Translations under genes and position numbers: made by a program
Assembly (NCBI GenBank): GCA_036397755.1
Contig: DASWII010000046.1
Span: 11,985-75,984 of the forward strand
Direction of reading: 5' to 3'
Source: CAMYLY01 sp036397755
GTDB lineage: Bacteria > Gemmatimonadota > Gemmatimonadetes > Gemmatimonadales > GWC2-71-9
Length of the DNA: 64,000 nt
Shown: piece by piece, positions 26,937 to 35,067 of the stretch
How the letters are laid out: each line of letters starts with the position of its first letter
Numbering within the stretch: the stretch's first letter is position 1
Notes under the pieces: generated by a model
The model's input: only the letters and a program-made list of their open reading frames with translations
Told to the model about the DNA's origin: nothing
The model's database searches: none

Positions 26937-28523
26937 TCAGCGGCGGCGCCCGGCATCCGCCAGCACCGCCCGCGCCGCGAGCCGACCGGGGGCTCCGGTG
27001 ACCCCTCCGGCCGGATGCGTACCCGCCCCACAAAGGTACAGTCCTTCGACGGGCGTGCGATGTCGCGCCCAGCCACCGACAGGTCGCATGAAGAACAGCT
27101 GGTCGAGGGCCGGCTGCCCATGGTACAGGTCGCCCCGGGGCAGCCCGAACGCCTGCTCGAGGTCCGGCGGCACCAGCACCTCCGATGCGATCACGGCCTC
27201 AGCGACACCGGGCGCGACCCGCTCCAACACACGTACCACTGCCTCGAGCAACCGACCCTTGGCCTCGGCCGTCCACGACGCGTCCCTGAGCGCGTAGGGC
27301 GCCCATTGCACCATGGCGGACACGACGTGCCTGCCCTCCGGCGCGCACGACGGGTCGCGGATGGTCGGAACGGTCCACTCGATCATCGGGTCGGCAGCGG
27401 CGGCGCCGTGCTTGGCGTCATCGTGTGCCCGCTCCAGGAAACGCAGGCTGGGCGCGTGAATCACCAACCCAGCGAGCAGCTCCCGGTGCGCCGGCACTCG
27501 CAGAGGCAGTTGCTCCAGAGCCAGATGCACCTTGGCCGTGACTCCGCGGCAGCGGATATGACGCACGGATCGCACGAAGTCGGGATCGAGCACGGCGGGA
27601 TCCACGAGTCGCAGCATGGTCGATTGCGGATCGACGTTCGACACGACACGCGCCGCCGGCACCTCTTCGCCGTCCCAAAGCGTTACCCCCATCACCCGTC
27701 CGCCGGCCACCCGCACTCGCGCGACGCGCGCCGCGGTGCGCACGGTGACCCCCGCGGCGATCGCCGCCGCCTGGAGCGCCTCGACAAGGCGACCGACACC
27801 GCCGCGCGGGAACGCGACCGGTCGGATCCCGTCGCCGCCGTGGTGCGCGAACAACGGCAGCGCCGTGCCCTGTGCCATCGGGCCCTGGTCGATCCCGACG
27901 AGTGCGCCTGCCGCGACCAGACCCTTCACCAGATCGCTCTCCAGCCAGTCGTCGGCCAGATCCGCCACGGGCAACGGCAGAACGCGGAGCAGTTCGCCCA
28001 TGTCCCGCTTGCCCAGCCGGCGCCATCCCAACCCAAGTCCGATCAGCGACGGGAGGTCGGCGACCGCTGGGTCGGGAAGCTCCGGCATCACCATGTCGCG
28101 GAGCCGGCCCACCACCGCGGCCGTCTTCCGCACCCACTGGACGAACGCCGGCCACTGCTGCACGTCACCACGGCCAAAGCGCCCAAGGGCGTCGCCTGCC
28201 TTGCGCGGATCGCGCCAAATCGGCACGAGTTCGCCGTCGGCGGCGAGCGCCGCGAGCGGAGGGTCGGGGGCGGTCGACCACTCGAGCCCGTGCCGGGGAA
28301 GATCGAGGTCGGCGATCACCCCCGGGTGGAACCAGCCGAGGCTGTGGGGGCCGGCGTCCACTCTGAATCCGGGGGCGAACTCGCGCGTGCTTGCGGCCCC
28401 ACCGACCGTCGCGTTGGCCTCGAGCACGAGCACGTTCATGCCGCCGCGGGCGAGATACGCGGCGGTGACGAGGCCGTTGTGCCCGCCACCGATGACGATC
28501 GCGTCCCACCGGCGGTCGGTCAT
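26937..28523 (-). CDS. PYROXD2/CrtI-like FAD-dependent oxidoreductase (copy 1)
   Basis: 528 residues from the ATG at 28523, whose ATGA overlaps the stop of the preceding gene. The Rossmann dinucleotide motif is VIGGGHNGLVTAAYLARGG, followed by the FAD ribose-binding glutamate in VLVLEANATVGG. The substrate-domain signature GFRVDAGPHSLGWFHPGVI and the C-terminal FAD motif YLCGAGTHPAGGVTGAPGR are intact. The family includes phytoene desaturases and the PYROXD2 group. Because no carotenoid genes are nearby and the operon holds a GcvT-like protein, oxidation of an amine or another small molecule seems as likely as carotenoid desaturation. It is a paralog of the next gene. Confidence 0.88.
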   Translation of the reverse strand: MTDRRWDAIVIGGGHNGLVTAAYLARGGMNVLVLEANATVGGAASTREFAPGFRVDAGPHSLGWFHPGVIADLDLPRHGLEWSTAPDPPLAALAADGELVPIWRDPRKAGDALGRFGRGDVQQWPAFVQWVRKTAAVVGRLRDMVMPELPDPAVADLPSLIGLGLGWRRLGKRDMGELLRVLPLPVADLADDWLESDLVKGLVAAGALVGIDQGPMAQGTALPLFAHHGGDGIRPVAFPRGGVGRLVEALQAAAIAAGVTVRTAARVARVRVAGGRVMGVTLWDGEEVPAARVVSNVDPQSTMLRLVDPAVLDPDFVRSVRHIRCRGVTAKVHLALEQLPLRVPAHRELLAGLVIHAPSLRFLERAHDDAKHGAAAADPMIEWTVPTIRDPSCAPEGRHVVSAMVQWAPYALRDASWTAEAKGRLLEAVVRVLERVAPGVAEAVIASEVLVPPDLEQAFGLPRGDLYHGQPALDQLFFMRPVGGWARHRTPVEGLYLCGAGTHPAGGVTGAPGRLAARAVLADAGRRR

Positions 28524-30103
28524 GCCTTCCCGAGCACGCGCAGCGCGGCGAGGCGACCCGGCTGGCCCGTGATCCCACCCCCCGGGTGGGTGCCGGAGCC
28601 GCACTGATACAGGTTCGCGATCGGTGTCCGGTATTGCGCCCACGCCGGCGCCGGCCGCAGGAAAAAGAGCTGGCTGAGGGTCAACTCGCCGTGAAAGATG
28701 TTGCCCTCGGTGAGGCCGATCTCCCGCTCCATGTCCGCGGGCGTCCATACCTGGCGGTGCAGGATGCGGTCCTCGAGATCCGGCGCGTACTGGGCGAGCG
28801 TGCGTACCACCGTGTCGCCGAAGGCCTCCCGTGCCGCGTCATCCCAGCCGCCCTCGCGATTGTAGGGAGCGTACTGCACGAACAGCGACATGACGTGTCG
28901 ACCCGGGGGCGCCATAGTCGGATCGATCATCGAAGGGAAGATGCCGTCCATGTACGGCGCTCGGCTGAACGCGCCGTATTTGGCGTCGTCGTACGCACGC
29001 TCGAGGTACTCCACCGACGGACTCACCGACACCGCACCGCGCAGGTGCTCGTGGGTATCGGGCAGGCTGGTGAACGTCGGGAGTCCCGAGAGCGCGAGGT
29101 TGACCTTGCCGGACGAGCCGCGGATACGGAATCGACGAATCGACGACACGAAGTCCTCGGGGAGTTGGCGCGGGTCGACTAACCCGAGAAACGTGCGCTT
29201 CGGGTCGAGCGACGACAACACGACATCCGCGCGGAGCTCGTCACCATTCTCGAGCACCACGCCGGACGCACGGCCGTGATGCAGCAGCACACGCTCGACG
29301 CCCGTTCCCGTCCGGATCTCCGCCCCGTGAGCGCGGGCGGCGGCCGCGATCGCCTCGCTCACGCCCCCGGTCCCTCCCCGCTGGAACCCCCACGCCCGGA
29401 ACACCCCGTCGATCTCCCCCATGTAATGATGCAGCAGGACGTAGGCGGTCCCCGGCGAGCGTGGCCCCATGAACGTGCCGATGATCCCACTCGCCGACAT
29501 GGTTGCCTTCAGCGCCTCGGTCTCGAACCACTCGTCGAGATAATCCGCGGCCGCCATCGTCATGAGCTTAAAGAGCGCGAAGGTCTTGCGCGCGCCGAGG
29601 CTCCGGCCGTGACGGCCCAGCTTGAGCATCGCGCCGAGGTCGCGGATCGAGAGTGAGGTCGGGTCGGGCGGGATCATCGCCAGGATCGGTCTGACCGCGA
29701 CCGCGAGCTCGAACATCAACGTGCCGAAATCGTCGTAGGCGTCCGCGTCGCGCAGCGAGTGCCGCGCGAGCTCGCGTCTCGTCAAATCGTGGTCTCCCCA
29801 TCGCACGAGGTGGTCACCATCGGGCAACGGCGTGAACGTGCTCTCGAGCGGCAGGATCTCGAGGCCGTAACGCGGCAGGTCGAGGTCGCGGATGATCTCC
29901 GGGCGCAGGAGGCTCACGACGTAGGAACAGGCGGAATACTTGAAGCCCGGGAACGGCTCCTCGGTCACGGCAGCGCCGCCGAGGATGTCACGCCGTTCGA
30001 GCACCACGACGGACCGTCCCGCCCGGGCCAGGTAAGCTGCGGCCACGAGGCCGTTGTGCCCGCCCCCGATGACCACCGCGTCGTACCGGCTGGACGAGGT
30101 CAT
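28520..30103 (-). CDS. PYROXD2/CrtI-like FAD-dependent oxidoreductase (copy 2)
   Basis: 527 residues from the ATG at 30103, overlapping the GcvT-like stop by four bases (ATGA). Motifs are VVIGGGHNGLVAAAYLARAG, VVLERRDILGGAAVTEE, GFKYSACSYVVSLLRPEII and the C-terminal YQCGSGTHPGGGITGQPGR. Closely spaced coupling with the upstream GcvT-like gene and the downstream paralog suggests a fixed stoichiometry, perhaps a heteromeric oxidase or dehydrogenase. The sequence is nearer to PYROXD2-type proteins than to classical CrtI. The substrate is unknown. Confidence 0.88.
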   Translation of the reverse strand: MTSSSRYDAVVIGGGHNGLVAAAYLARAGRSVVVLERRDILGGAAVTEEPFPGFKYSACSYVVSLLRPEIIRDLDLPRYGLEILPLESTFTPLPDGDHLVRWGDHDLTRRELARHSLRDADAYDDFGTLMFELAVAVRPILAMIPPDPTSLSIRDLGAMLKLGRHGRSLGARKTFALFKLMTMAAADYLDEWFETEALKATMSASGIIGTFMGPRSPGTAYVLLHHYMGEIDGVFRAWGFQRGGTGGVSEAIAAAARAHGAEIRTGTGVERVLLHHGRASGVVLENGDELRADVVLSSLDPKRTFLGLVDPRQLPEDFVSSIRRFRIRGSSGKVNLALSGLPTFTSLPDTHEHLRGAVSVSPSVEYLERAYDDAKYGAFSRAPYMDGIFPSMIDPTMAPPGRHVMSLFVQYAPYNREGGWDDAAREAFGDTVVRTLAQYAPDLEDRILHRQVWTPADMEREIGLTEGNIFHGELTLSQLFFLRPAPAWAQYRTPIANLYQCGSGTHPGGGITGQPGRLAALRVLGKA

Positions 30104-31299
30104 ACGCGCTTGCGCTCCGGATCGAAGAAGGGCAGCGCGACCACGCGCGCGGCGGCCCGGCGGCGCCGGTGCTCGACCGTGACCTCGATCTCCAGCTCGG
30201 TCCCGAGCCGCGCGACCCGCGACTCCAAGTGCGCCAGGGCGATTGACTGCTTCAAGAGCGGCGAGAAACACCCGCTCGTGGCGTAGCCGACTTGCGAGCC
30301 ATGGTCATAAACGGGGACACTGGTGCGCCACGCCACAGGCGAGACCTGGGGCGGCAAGGCGAACTCCGCGAACGCCCGCTCGAGCGATTCCCACTCGACG
30401 GCGAGTCCGTGGAGCTGCCACGCCGGTTCGCGCGCGGCTTCGGCCCGCAGGGCCTCGCATCCCACGAAGTACGGCTTGTCGAGCGCCACGGTCCATCCCA
30501 GCCCCAATTCGAGCGGCGACGACTTCCGCGACTCGATCACTGCCTTGCGCGCGGGCACGTAGTCCACGTCCAGGAGGATTAGTCCTGCCTCCACCCGCGC
30601 CATGTCGAGCGCGAGGATCCCCGCGGGGATCACTCCGTAGGATTCCCCGCGCGCCAGCACCGCATCCCAGAGTCGCACGGCGTCGGCCGCATCCACCCAG
30701 AGTTCGTATCCCAAATCCCCTGTGTATCCGGTGCGCGAGATCGTCGCGGCGATGCCGGCCACCGTGCCGTTCGTCAAACGGAAGAACCGCAACCCGTCAA
30801 GGTCCGCATCCGTGATGCCCGCCAGGACCGCCCGGGCGGCCGGGCCCTGGATCGCGAGGGCCGCGATGCGGGCCGACACATCCGCAATCGCGACGTCGAG
30901 GCCGATGGCGTTGTCCTGCAGCCATCGCATGTTGGGCTCCGCGGCGGTGAGGCGAAAGTGCTGCTCGGCCAGTCGCTGCAGCGTCCCATCGTCCAGCACC
31001 TTGCCCCGGGCGTCGCACCACGGGGTGTACAACACCTGGCCCACCGCGCACCGGGTGACGTCGCGGGTCACCACGCGGTCGAGCAGGCGCGCGGCATCGG
31101 GCCCTTGCACGTCGTACTTGTAGAGCGGGGAAACGTCGATCACCGCGGCGGCACTGCGGATCGCGTGATACTCGCGCTCGTGCGTCAGCTCGTATCCGCT
31201 CGCGACGATATGACCCGCCCACCGCCGCCACTGTTGCGCCCGATTCAACGCGGACGTGCGCTCGTGAAACGGCGTGCCCGGAAGCGTCACGTCGGTCAT
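30100..31299 (-). CDS. GcvT-like folate-dependent aminomethyltransferase
   Basis: 399 residues from the ATG at 31299 (MTDVTLPGTPFHERTSAL). The GCV_T fold is clear: AAVIDVSPLYKYDVQGPDA, TRDVTRCAVGQVLYTPW, then DARGKVLDD, AIQGPAAR, ISRTGYTGDLGYELWV, GILALDMARVEAGL and the C-terminal barrel (GCEALRAE, VGYATSGCFSPLLKQSIALA). Members transfer a one-carbon unit from a methylated or aminomethyl substrate to tetrahydrofolate. No GcvH, GcvP or Lpd is nearby, so this is probably not the glycine cleavage T-protein but a demethylase-type relative. It leads a three-gene operon with two FAD oxidoreductases and is divergent from the DmdA-like gene. Confidence 0.85.
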   Translation of the reverse strand: MTDVTLPGTPFHERTSALNRAQQWRRWAGHIVASGYELTHEREYHAIRSAAAVIDVSPLYKYDVQGPDAARLLDRVVTRDVTRCAVGQVLYTPWCDARGKVLDDGTLQRLAEQHFRLTAAEPNMRWLQDNAIGLDVAIADVSARIAALAIQGPAARAVLAGITDADLDGLRFFRLTNGTVAGIAATISRTGYTGDLGYELWVDAADAVRLWDAVLARGESYGVIPAGILALDMARVEAGLILLDVDYVPARKAVIESRKSSPLELGLGWTVALDKPYFVGCEALRAEAAREPAWQLHGLAVEWESLERAFAEFALPPQVSPVAWRTSVPVYDHGSQVGYATSGCFSPLLKQSIALAHLESRVARLGTELEIEVTVEHRRRRAAARVVALPFFDPERKRV

Positions 31300-31497
31300 A
31301 TGGTGAGCGTGCTGGTGTACTCGATTATCGGCACCATCGTGTTCCTCTCGGCCCTGGACCGGCGGACGATTGACGACGACCATCCGCGGAGCAACGATAC
31401 CCACCGACCCGGCCCACCGACAGGTGGTAACTCGGTGTCTTCAATGTAGATTACCCCCGCCTTCATAAGTCGAATCTCACCGGGGAGCGGTCCATCC
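31300..31497. promoter_or_regulatory. Divergent promoter region of the one-carbon locus
   Basis: The 198 bases between the GcvT-like start and the DmdA-like start must control both transcripts. I looked for a glycine riboswitch fold and for a strong -35/-10 pair and saw neither. TTGACG lies near 31370 on the plus strand without a convincing partner. Confidence 0.3.
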
Positions 31498-32646
31498 ATG
31501 ACGAAGCCGTTTGACATGCGTGTGGTGCAGCGCGGTGCCCGTCTCAGGCGGTCACCCTTCTTCGACGCGACACTGCGGGCGGGGTGTTGGGGCTACACGG
31601 TCTACAACCACATGTTCTTGCCGATCGGCTACGCCGACCTCGAAGAAGAGTACTGGCGCTTGCTCAATGACGTGACCATGTGGGACGTGAGTGTCGAACG
31701 GCAAGTCGAGATCACCGGACCGGACGCGTTCGCTTTCACCAACTTGCTGACGCCTCGTGATCTCACGAAGTGTCGAGTCGGCCAGGGCAAGTACGTCATC
31801 ATCACGGCGGAGGACGGCGGGATCATCAACGACCCGGTGCTGCTGCGCCTGGGCGACAACCATTTCTGGCTGGCGCTCGCGGACAGCGACGTGCTGCTCT
31901 GGGCTAAGGGGGTTGCCTACCAGTCCGGCATGGACGTGGACATCAAGGAGCCGGACGTGTCGCCGATGCAGGTCCAGGGCCCCAAGTCGAAAGAGGTGGT
32001 CGCATCCTTGTTTGGCGACGCGGTGCTGGACCTCCATTACTACTACTTCCTGGAGACGCAGCTGGACGGCATCCCCGTCATCGTGACCCGGACCGGTTGG
32101 AGTGGTGAGGTTGGGTTCGAGATCTATCTACGGGACGGGTCCAAAGGCGAGGCGCTGTGGAACCGTGTGACGGAGGCGGGCACGCCGTACAACATCGCGC
32201 CCACGGGACCCTCGGACATCCGTCGGATCGAGGCCGGGATCCTGAACTACGGGATCGACATAACCCTCGACAATCACCCCTATGAGGTGGGGCTCGGTTG
32301 GCTCGTCGACCTGGAGCAGGGAGCCGACTTCATCGGCAAGGAGGCGCTCCGCCAGTTGGCCCAGCAGGAACCGACGCGCCAGCTCGTGGGCGTCGAGATC
32401 GCAGGAGACCGCTTGGCGTTCAACTACGCGCGCTGGCCGGTCGCCGCCGGGGGCGAGGACGTTGGCGCCATCACGTCGGCGGTGTACTCACCGCGCCTCG
32501 AGCGCAACATCGGCTATGCCATGGTCCCTGTGGCCCACGCCGCACTGGGCTCGTCGTTGACCGTCACAACCCCGGACGGGGCGCGCGAGGCCACCGTGGT
32601 GCCGAAGCCGTTCGTCGACCCCACGAAGGAGACGCCGAAGTCCTGA
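31498..32646 (+). CDS. DmdA-like aminomethyltransferase (GcvT superfamily)
   Basis: 382 residues. The sequence follows the pattern of dimethylsulfoniopropionate demethylase and its near relatives: SPFFDATLRAGCWGYTVYNH, MWDVSVERQVEITGPDA, LLTPRDLTKCRVGQGKY, NDPVLLRLGDNHFWLALADS, EPDVSPMQVQGPKS, TRTGWSGEVGFEIYL, RIEAGILNYGIDITLDNHP and the barrel IGYAMVPVA. Characterised DmdA moves a methyl group from DMSP to tetrahydrofolate. Many relatives act on other methylated compounds, so the substrate is open. It overlaps pdxH by one base (TGATG) and diverges from a second GcvT-superfamily gene. The superfamily is sure; DMSP specificity is not. Confidence 0.82.
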   Translation: MTKPFDMRVVQRGARLRRSPFFDATLRAGCWGYTVYNHMFLPIGYADLEEEYWRLLNDVTMWDVSVERQVEITGPDAFAFTNLLTPRDLTKCRVGQGKYVIITAEDGGIINDPVLLRLGDNHFWLALADSDVLLWAKGVAYQSGMDVDIKEPDVSPMQVQGPKSKEVVASLFGDAVLDLHYYYFLETQLDGIPVIVTRTGWSGEVGFEIYLRDGSKGEALWNRVTEAGTPYNIAPTGPSDIRRIEAGILNYGIDITLDNHPYEVGLGWLVDLEQGADFIGKEALRQLAQQEPTRQLVGVEIAGDRLAFNYARWPVAAGGEDVGAITSAVYSPRLERNIGYAMVPVAHAALGSSLTVTTPDGAREATVVPKPFVDPTKETPKS

Positions 32647-33299
32647 TGTCGTTCCTCGGGAACGTACGTGCGATCCTGACGCTCGGCCGTGGCACGATGG
32701 GGAAGTTGCCCACCCTGGCGGAGACACCGCACCCGTTCGCGCTGTTCGACGACTGGATGCGGGCGGCGACGCGGGCCGGGATCTTCCTGCCTGAAGCGAT
32801 GACGCTCGCCACCGCGACCAAGGACGGCGTGCCGTCGGCGCGTATGATGCTGCTCAAGGGAGTGGATGCGCGCGGGTTCCGGTTCTTCACGAACTACGAC
32901 AGCCGGAAAGGCGGTGAGCTCGATGACAATCCGCGCGCGGCGATCGTGCTGCACTGGGCGGTGCTCGAGCGCCAGGTGCGGGTGGAAGGCACGGTGGAAC
33001 GGTTGGGTCACGACGAGTCGTTGGCATACTTCCGCTCGCGACCCCGCGGGGCGCAGATCGGTGCGTGGGCGTCGGACCAGAGTCGCTCGCTGCAGGATCG
33101 CGCGGAACTGGAGCGGCACGTCGCCGCCCGCGAACGGGAGTTCGCGGACGGCGAGGTACCGCTCCCGCCGTATTGGGGTGGGTTCGTCCTGAGGCCCCAG
33201 TGCATCGAGTTCTGGCAAGGCCGTCTCAACCGGCTGCACGACCGCCTGCGGTACGACCGCGACGGGGACGCGTGGCGCGTGACGCGGCTGTATCCTTAG
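32646..33299 (+). CDS. pdxH: Pyridoxamine/pyridoxine 5'-phosphate oxidase
   Basis: 217 residues, the usual family length, starting at the ATG that overlaps the previous stop (TGATG). Family motifs are EAMTLATATKDGVPSARMML, FTNYDSRKGGELDDNPRAA, RPRGAQIGAWASDQS, and the FMN/PLP-binding end FWQGRLNRLHDRLRYDR followed by the usual RLYP terminus. It makes pyridoxal 5'-phosphate with FMN and oxygen. Coupling to a DmdA-like gene is unusual and may link PLP supply to amine metabolism, or simply be chance operon placement. Confidence 0.95.
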   Translation: MSFLGNVRAILTLGRGTMGKLPTLAETPHPFALFDDWMRAATRAGIFLPEAMTLATATKDGVPSARMMLLKGVDARGFRFFTNYDSRKGGELDDNPRAAIVLHWAVLERQVRVEGTVERLGHDESLAYFRSRPRGAQIGAWASDQSRSLQDRAELERHVAAREREFADGEVPLPPYWGGFVLRPQCIEFWQGRLNRLHDRLRYDRDGDAWRVTRLYP

Positions 33300-33368
33300 C
33301 GGAGGCGACCGAACGCGGGCGCGCACGCAGGTTTTCCCGCCCGACGTCCACCGCCCCAAACGCCCACT

Positions 33369-33650
33369 ATGGAATCCTATCAGATCTACAACCTGGTCGA
33401 AGCGCTCATCGTCATGTTTGGCGTGCTCGGCGTGTCGGGCATCGGTGCATGGGTGCTGGTGAAGCGGCGGCGCCACAGCGAGCTCCAGGCGGCGGACCCG
33501 GCCCTGCTGTCCGTCCTGGAGCAGCTGCGGGCGAGCGTGGACGGTATGCGAGAAGACGTAGCCGACATGGCCGATCGCCTGGAGTTCACGGAGCGCGCCA
33601 TGGCGCAGCTCGCGGAGCAAAAGAATCGGGGCCAGCTGCCGGGCGTCTGA
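33369..33650 (+). CDS. Small single-pass membrane protein with cytoplasmic coiled coil
   Basis: 93 residues. One membrane helix (about 9-31, LVEALIVMFGVLGVSGIGAWV) is followed by a positive KRRRH anchor and a heptad-rich helix (LLSVLEQLRASVDGMREDVA, then RLEFTERAMAQLAEQ). I recognise no named family; small proteins of this plan are common. There is no strong ribosome binding site and it stands alone, 69 bases after pdxH and just before a strong terminator. Confidence 0.7.
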   Translation: MESYQIYNLVEALIVMFGVLGVSGIGAWVLVKRRRHSELQAADPALLSVLEQLRASVDGMREDVADMADRLEFTERAMAQLAEQKNRGQLPGV

Positions 33651-33667
33651 TCCGGCGGTGTGGTAAC

Positions 33668-33709
33668 GTACGACGCCCCGCGCATCTTCGGATGCGCGGG
33701 GCGTCGTAC
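33668..33709. terminator. Perfect 18-bp hairpin with UUCG-type loop
   Basis: Arm GTACGACGCCCCGCGCAT (33668-33685) pairs without a mismatch with 33692-33709 around CTTCGG, the stable UUCG tetraloop closed by C-G. It sits between convergent genes and is symmetric, so it can end transcripts from both strands. No T-run follows on either side. Confidence 0.85.
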
Positions 33710-33729
33710 TTGCAGGAACCCGTCCCAGC

Positions 33730-35067
33730 CTACGGTTTGTCCTTCGGCAGCGGGCGTGCCCGATACTTCTCGTACAACTCCAGATGCCGGTTCCCAACAC
33801 CCACATCGACCCCGTCGATGATGACGTGGCGCACGGTGGTGCGGATCTCCAGCGGATCCCCGTCGGTCACGACGAGATTGGCCCGCTTGCCCACCTCGAT
33901 CGTGCCCAGTTCGTCCCCCACACCAAGGATCTCCGCCGGGTAGCGAGTGATGGCCTTGAGCGCCTCCTCGTGAGGAAGGCCATACCCGACTGCCATGCCG
34001 ATCTCGTAGGGCAGGGTTCGCGAGTCGGAGGAGCTGAACGTCGACAACGCGAACGTGATCCCCGCCGCATGCACCCTCGCCGGCAACGAGTACGCGTCGT
34101 CGTACCGGCGGTCCGAACCCGGCATGGCCTGGGTGGCGCCGAGAATCACGGGAATATTCTTCTCGGCGAGCAGGTCGAACACCTTGTCGATCTCGCTGCC
34201 CCCTCCTCCACCGAACCCGCCGCCGCCGCTGTTCAAGAGCACGATGCGAACCTGCTGTTCGTCCGCAAACGCCACGGCGTCGCGAATTGCCTGCTGACTG
34301 GTGGCGCTCACCAGGAACGGGATCTCGCCCCCGAGCACGCGCGCAACAGCCTCCAACCGAAGATCGCGACGGACCGGGTCCCCGGCGTCGCGTGCCCGCG
34401 CGTACTGTCGGGCCGCATCGAGCCACGCGACGATGTCGCGTTTGGCCTCCTCGTACTGCTCCTGCACCTGGCGGAATGATCGCTGCTGCGCGGCGAACCC
34501 GCCGAAGCCAAACCCGCCACCGCGCATCGTGGGCCAGCTCAACATCACGCCCACGGACGGCCGAATCAGCATCTCCTCTACCGTCCACCCCGCGAGGTTC
34601 ATCAGCGATCCCTGACCACCCATGCCACCACCCGCCGAGGAGGGCGTGGCCACGGCATGCGTGACACCGTTCGCCCGCGCCACAGGGATGTGCTCGCTAG
34701 CCGGATGAACCGCGGTGGCCCCCAGCAGGTGCGGATTGAACTCGCCCAACTCACGCTGATCGTTGGTCACGTCCACCGCCCCCACCTCCGTGAGACCGAG
34801 ATCGGTCGAGGCGTCGAAGAACCCGGGATAGACCTCGAGGCCCGCGCCGTCGATCACTCGCGCACCGGCGGGAACGGTCACATCGGTCCCGACGGCCGTG
34901 ATCCGACCGTCCTGGATTACGACGGTGCCCCTCTCGATGGCCGGACCCGCCAGCGTCACGATCTTGACGTTACGAATGGCCAGCGCCGGGCGCTCCTGCG
35001 CCGGCGCCGGGAGGGCCCAGCACGCAACGAGAGCCGTGCCCACCAGTACCGATATACGATTCCGCAT
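33730..35067 (-). CDS. Secreted amidohydrolase-family protein without HxH metal motif
   Basis: 445 residues with a signal peptide (MRNRISVLVGTALVACWALPAPAQ). The amidohydrolase frame is clear (IRNVKIVTLAGPAIERGTVV, IDGAGLEVYPGFFDASTDLG, LPHEEALKAITRYPAEILG, GTIEVGKRANLVVTDGDPL). Active members of the imidazolonepropionase-like group have PGFIDxHxH at the beta-1 position. This one reads PGFFDASTD, and the middle histidines are also not evident. It may be a non-catalytic partner of the larger protein encoded just upstream, with which it overlaps by one base (TAATG). Gly/Phe-rich stretches (GGGFGFGGFAAQQ) lie mid-protein. Confidence 0.85.
   Translation of the reverse strand: MRNRISVLVGTALVACWALPAPAQERPALAIRNVKIVTLAGPAIERGTVVIQDGRITAVGTDVTVPAGARVIDGAGLEVYPGFFDASTDLGLTEVGAVDVTNDQRELGEFNPHLLGATAVHPASEHIPVARANGVTHAVATPSSAGGGMGGQGSLMNLAGWTVEEMLIRPSVGVMLSWPTMRGGGFGFGGFAAQQRSFRQVQEQYEEAKRDIVAWLDAARQYARARDAGDPVRRDLRLEAVARVLGGEIPFLVSATSQQAIRDAVAFADEQQVRIVLLNSGGGGFGGGGGSEIDKVFDLLAEKNIPVILGATQAMPGSDRRYDDAYSLPARVHAAGITFALSTFSSSDSRTLPYEIGMAVGYGLPHEEALKAITRYPAEILGVGDELGTIEVGKRANLVVTDGDPLEIRTTVRHVIIDGVDVGVGNRHLELYEKYRARPLPKDKP

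Noticed and set aside
26937..30103. Carotenoid desaturase pair
   Set aside because: The CrtI-like fold is shared with many flavoproteins; no phytoene synthase or other carotenoid gene is nearby and the operon partner is GcvT-like.
31300..31497. Glycine riboswitch upstream of the GcvT-like gene
   Set aside because: No tandem aptamer-like stems or conserved core could be drawn, and glycine cleavage partners are absent.
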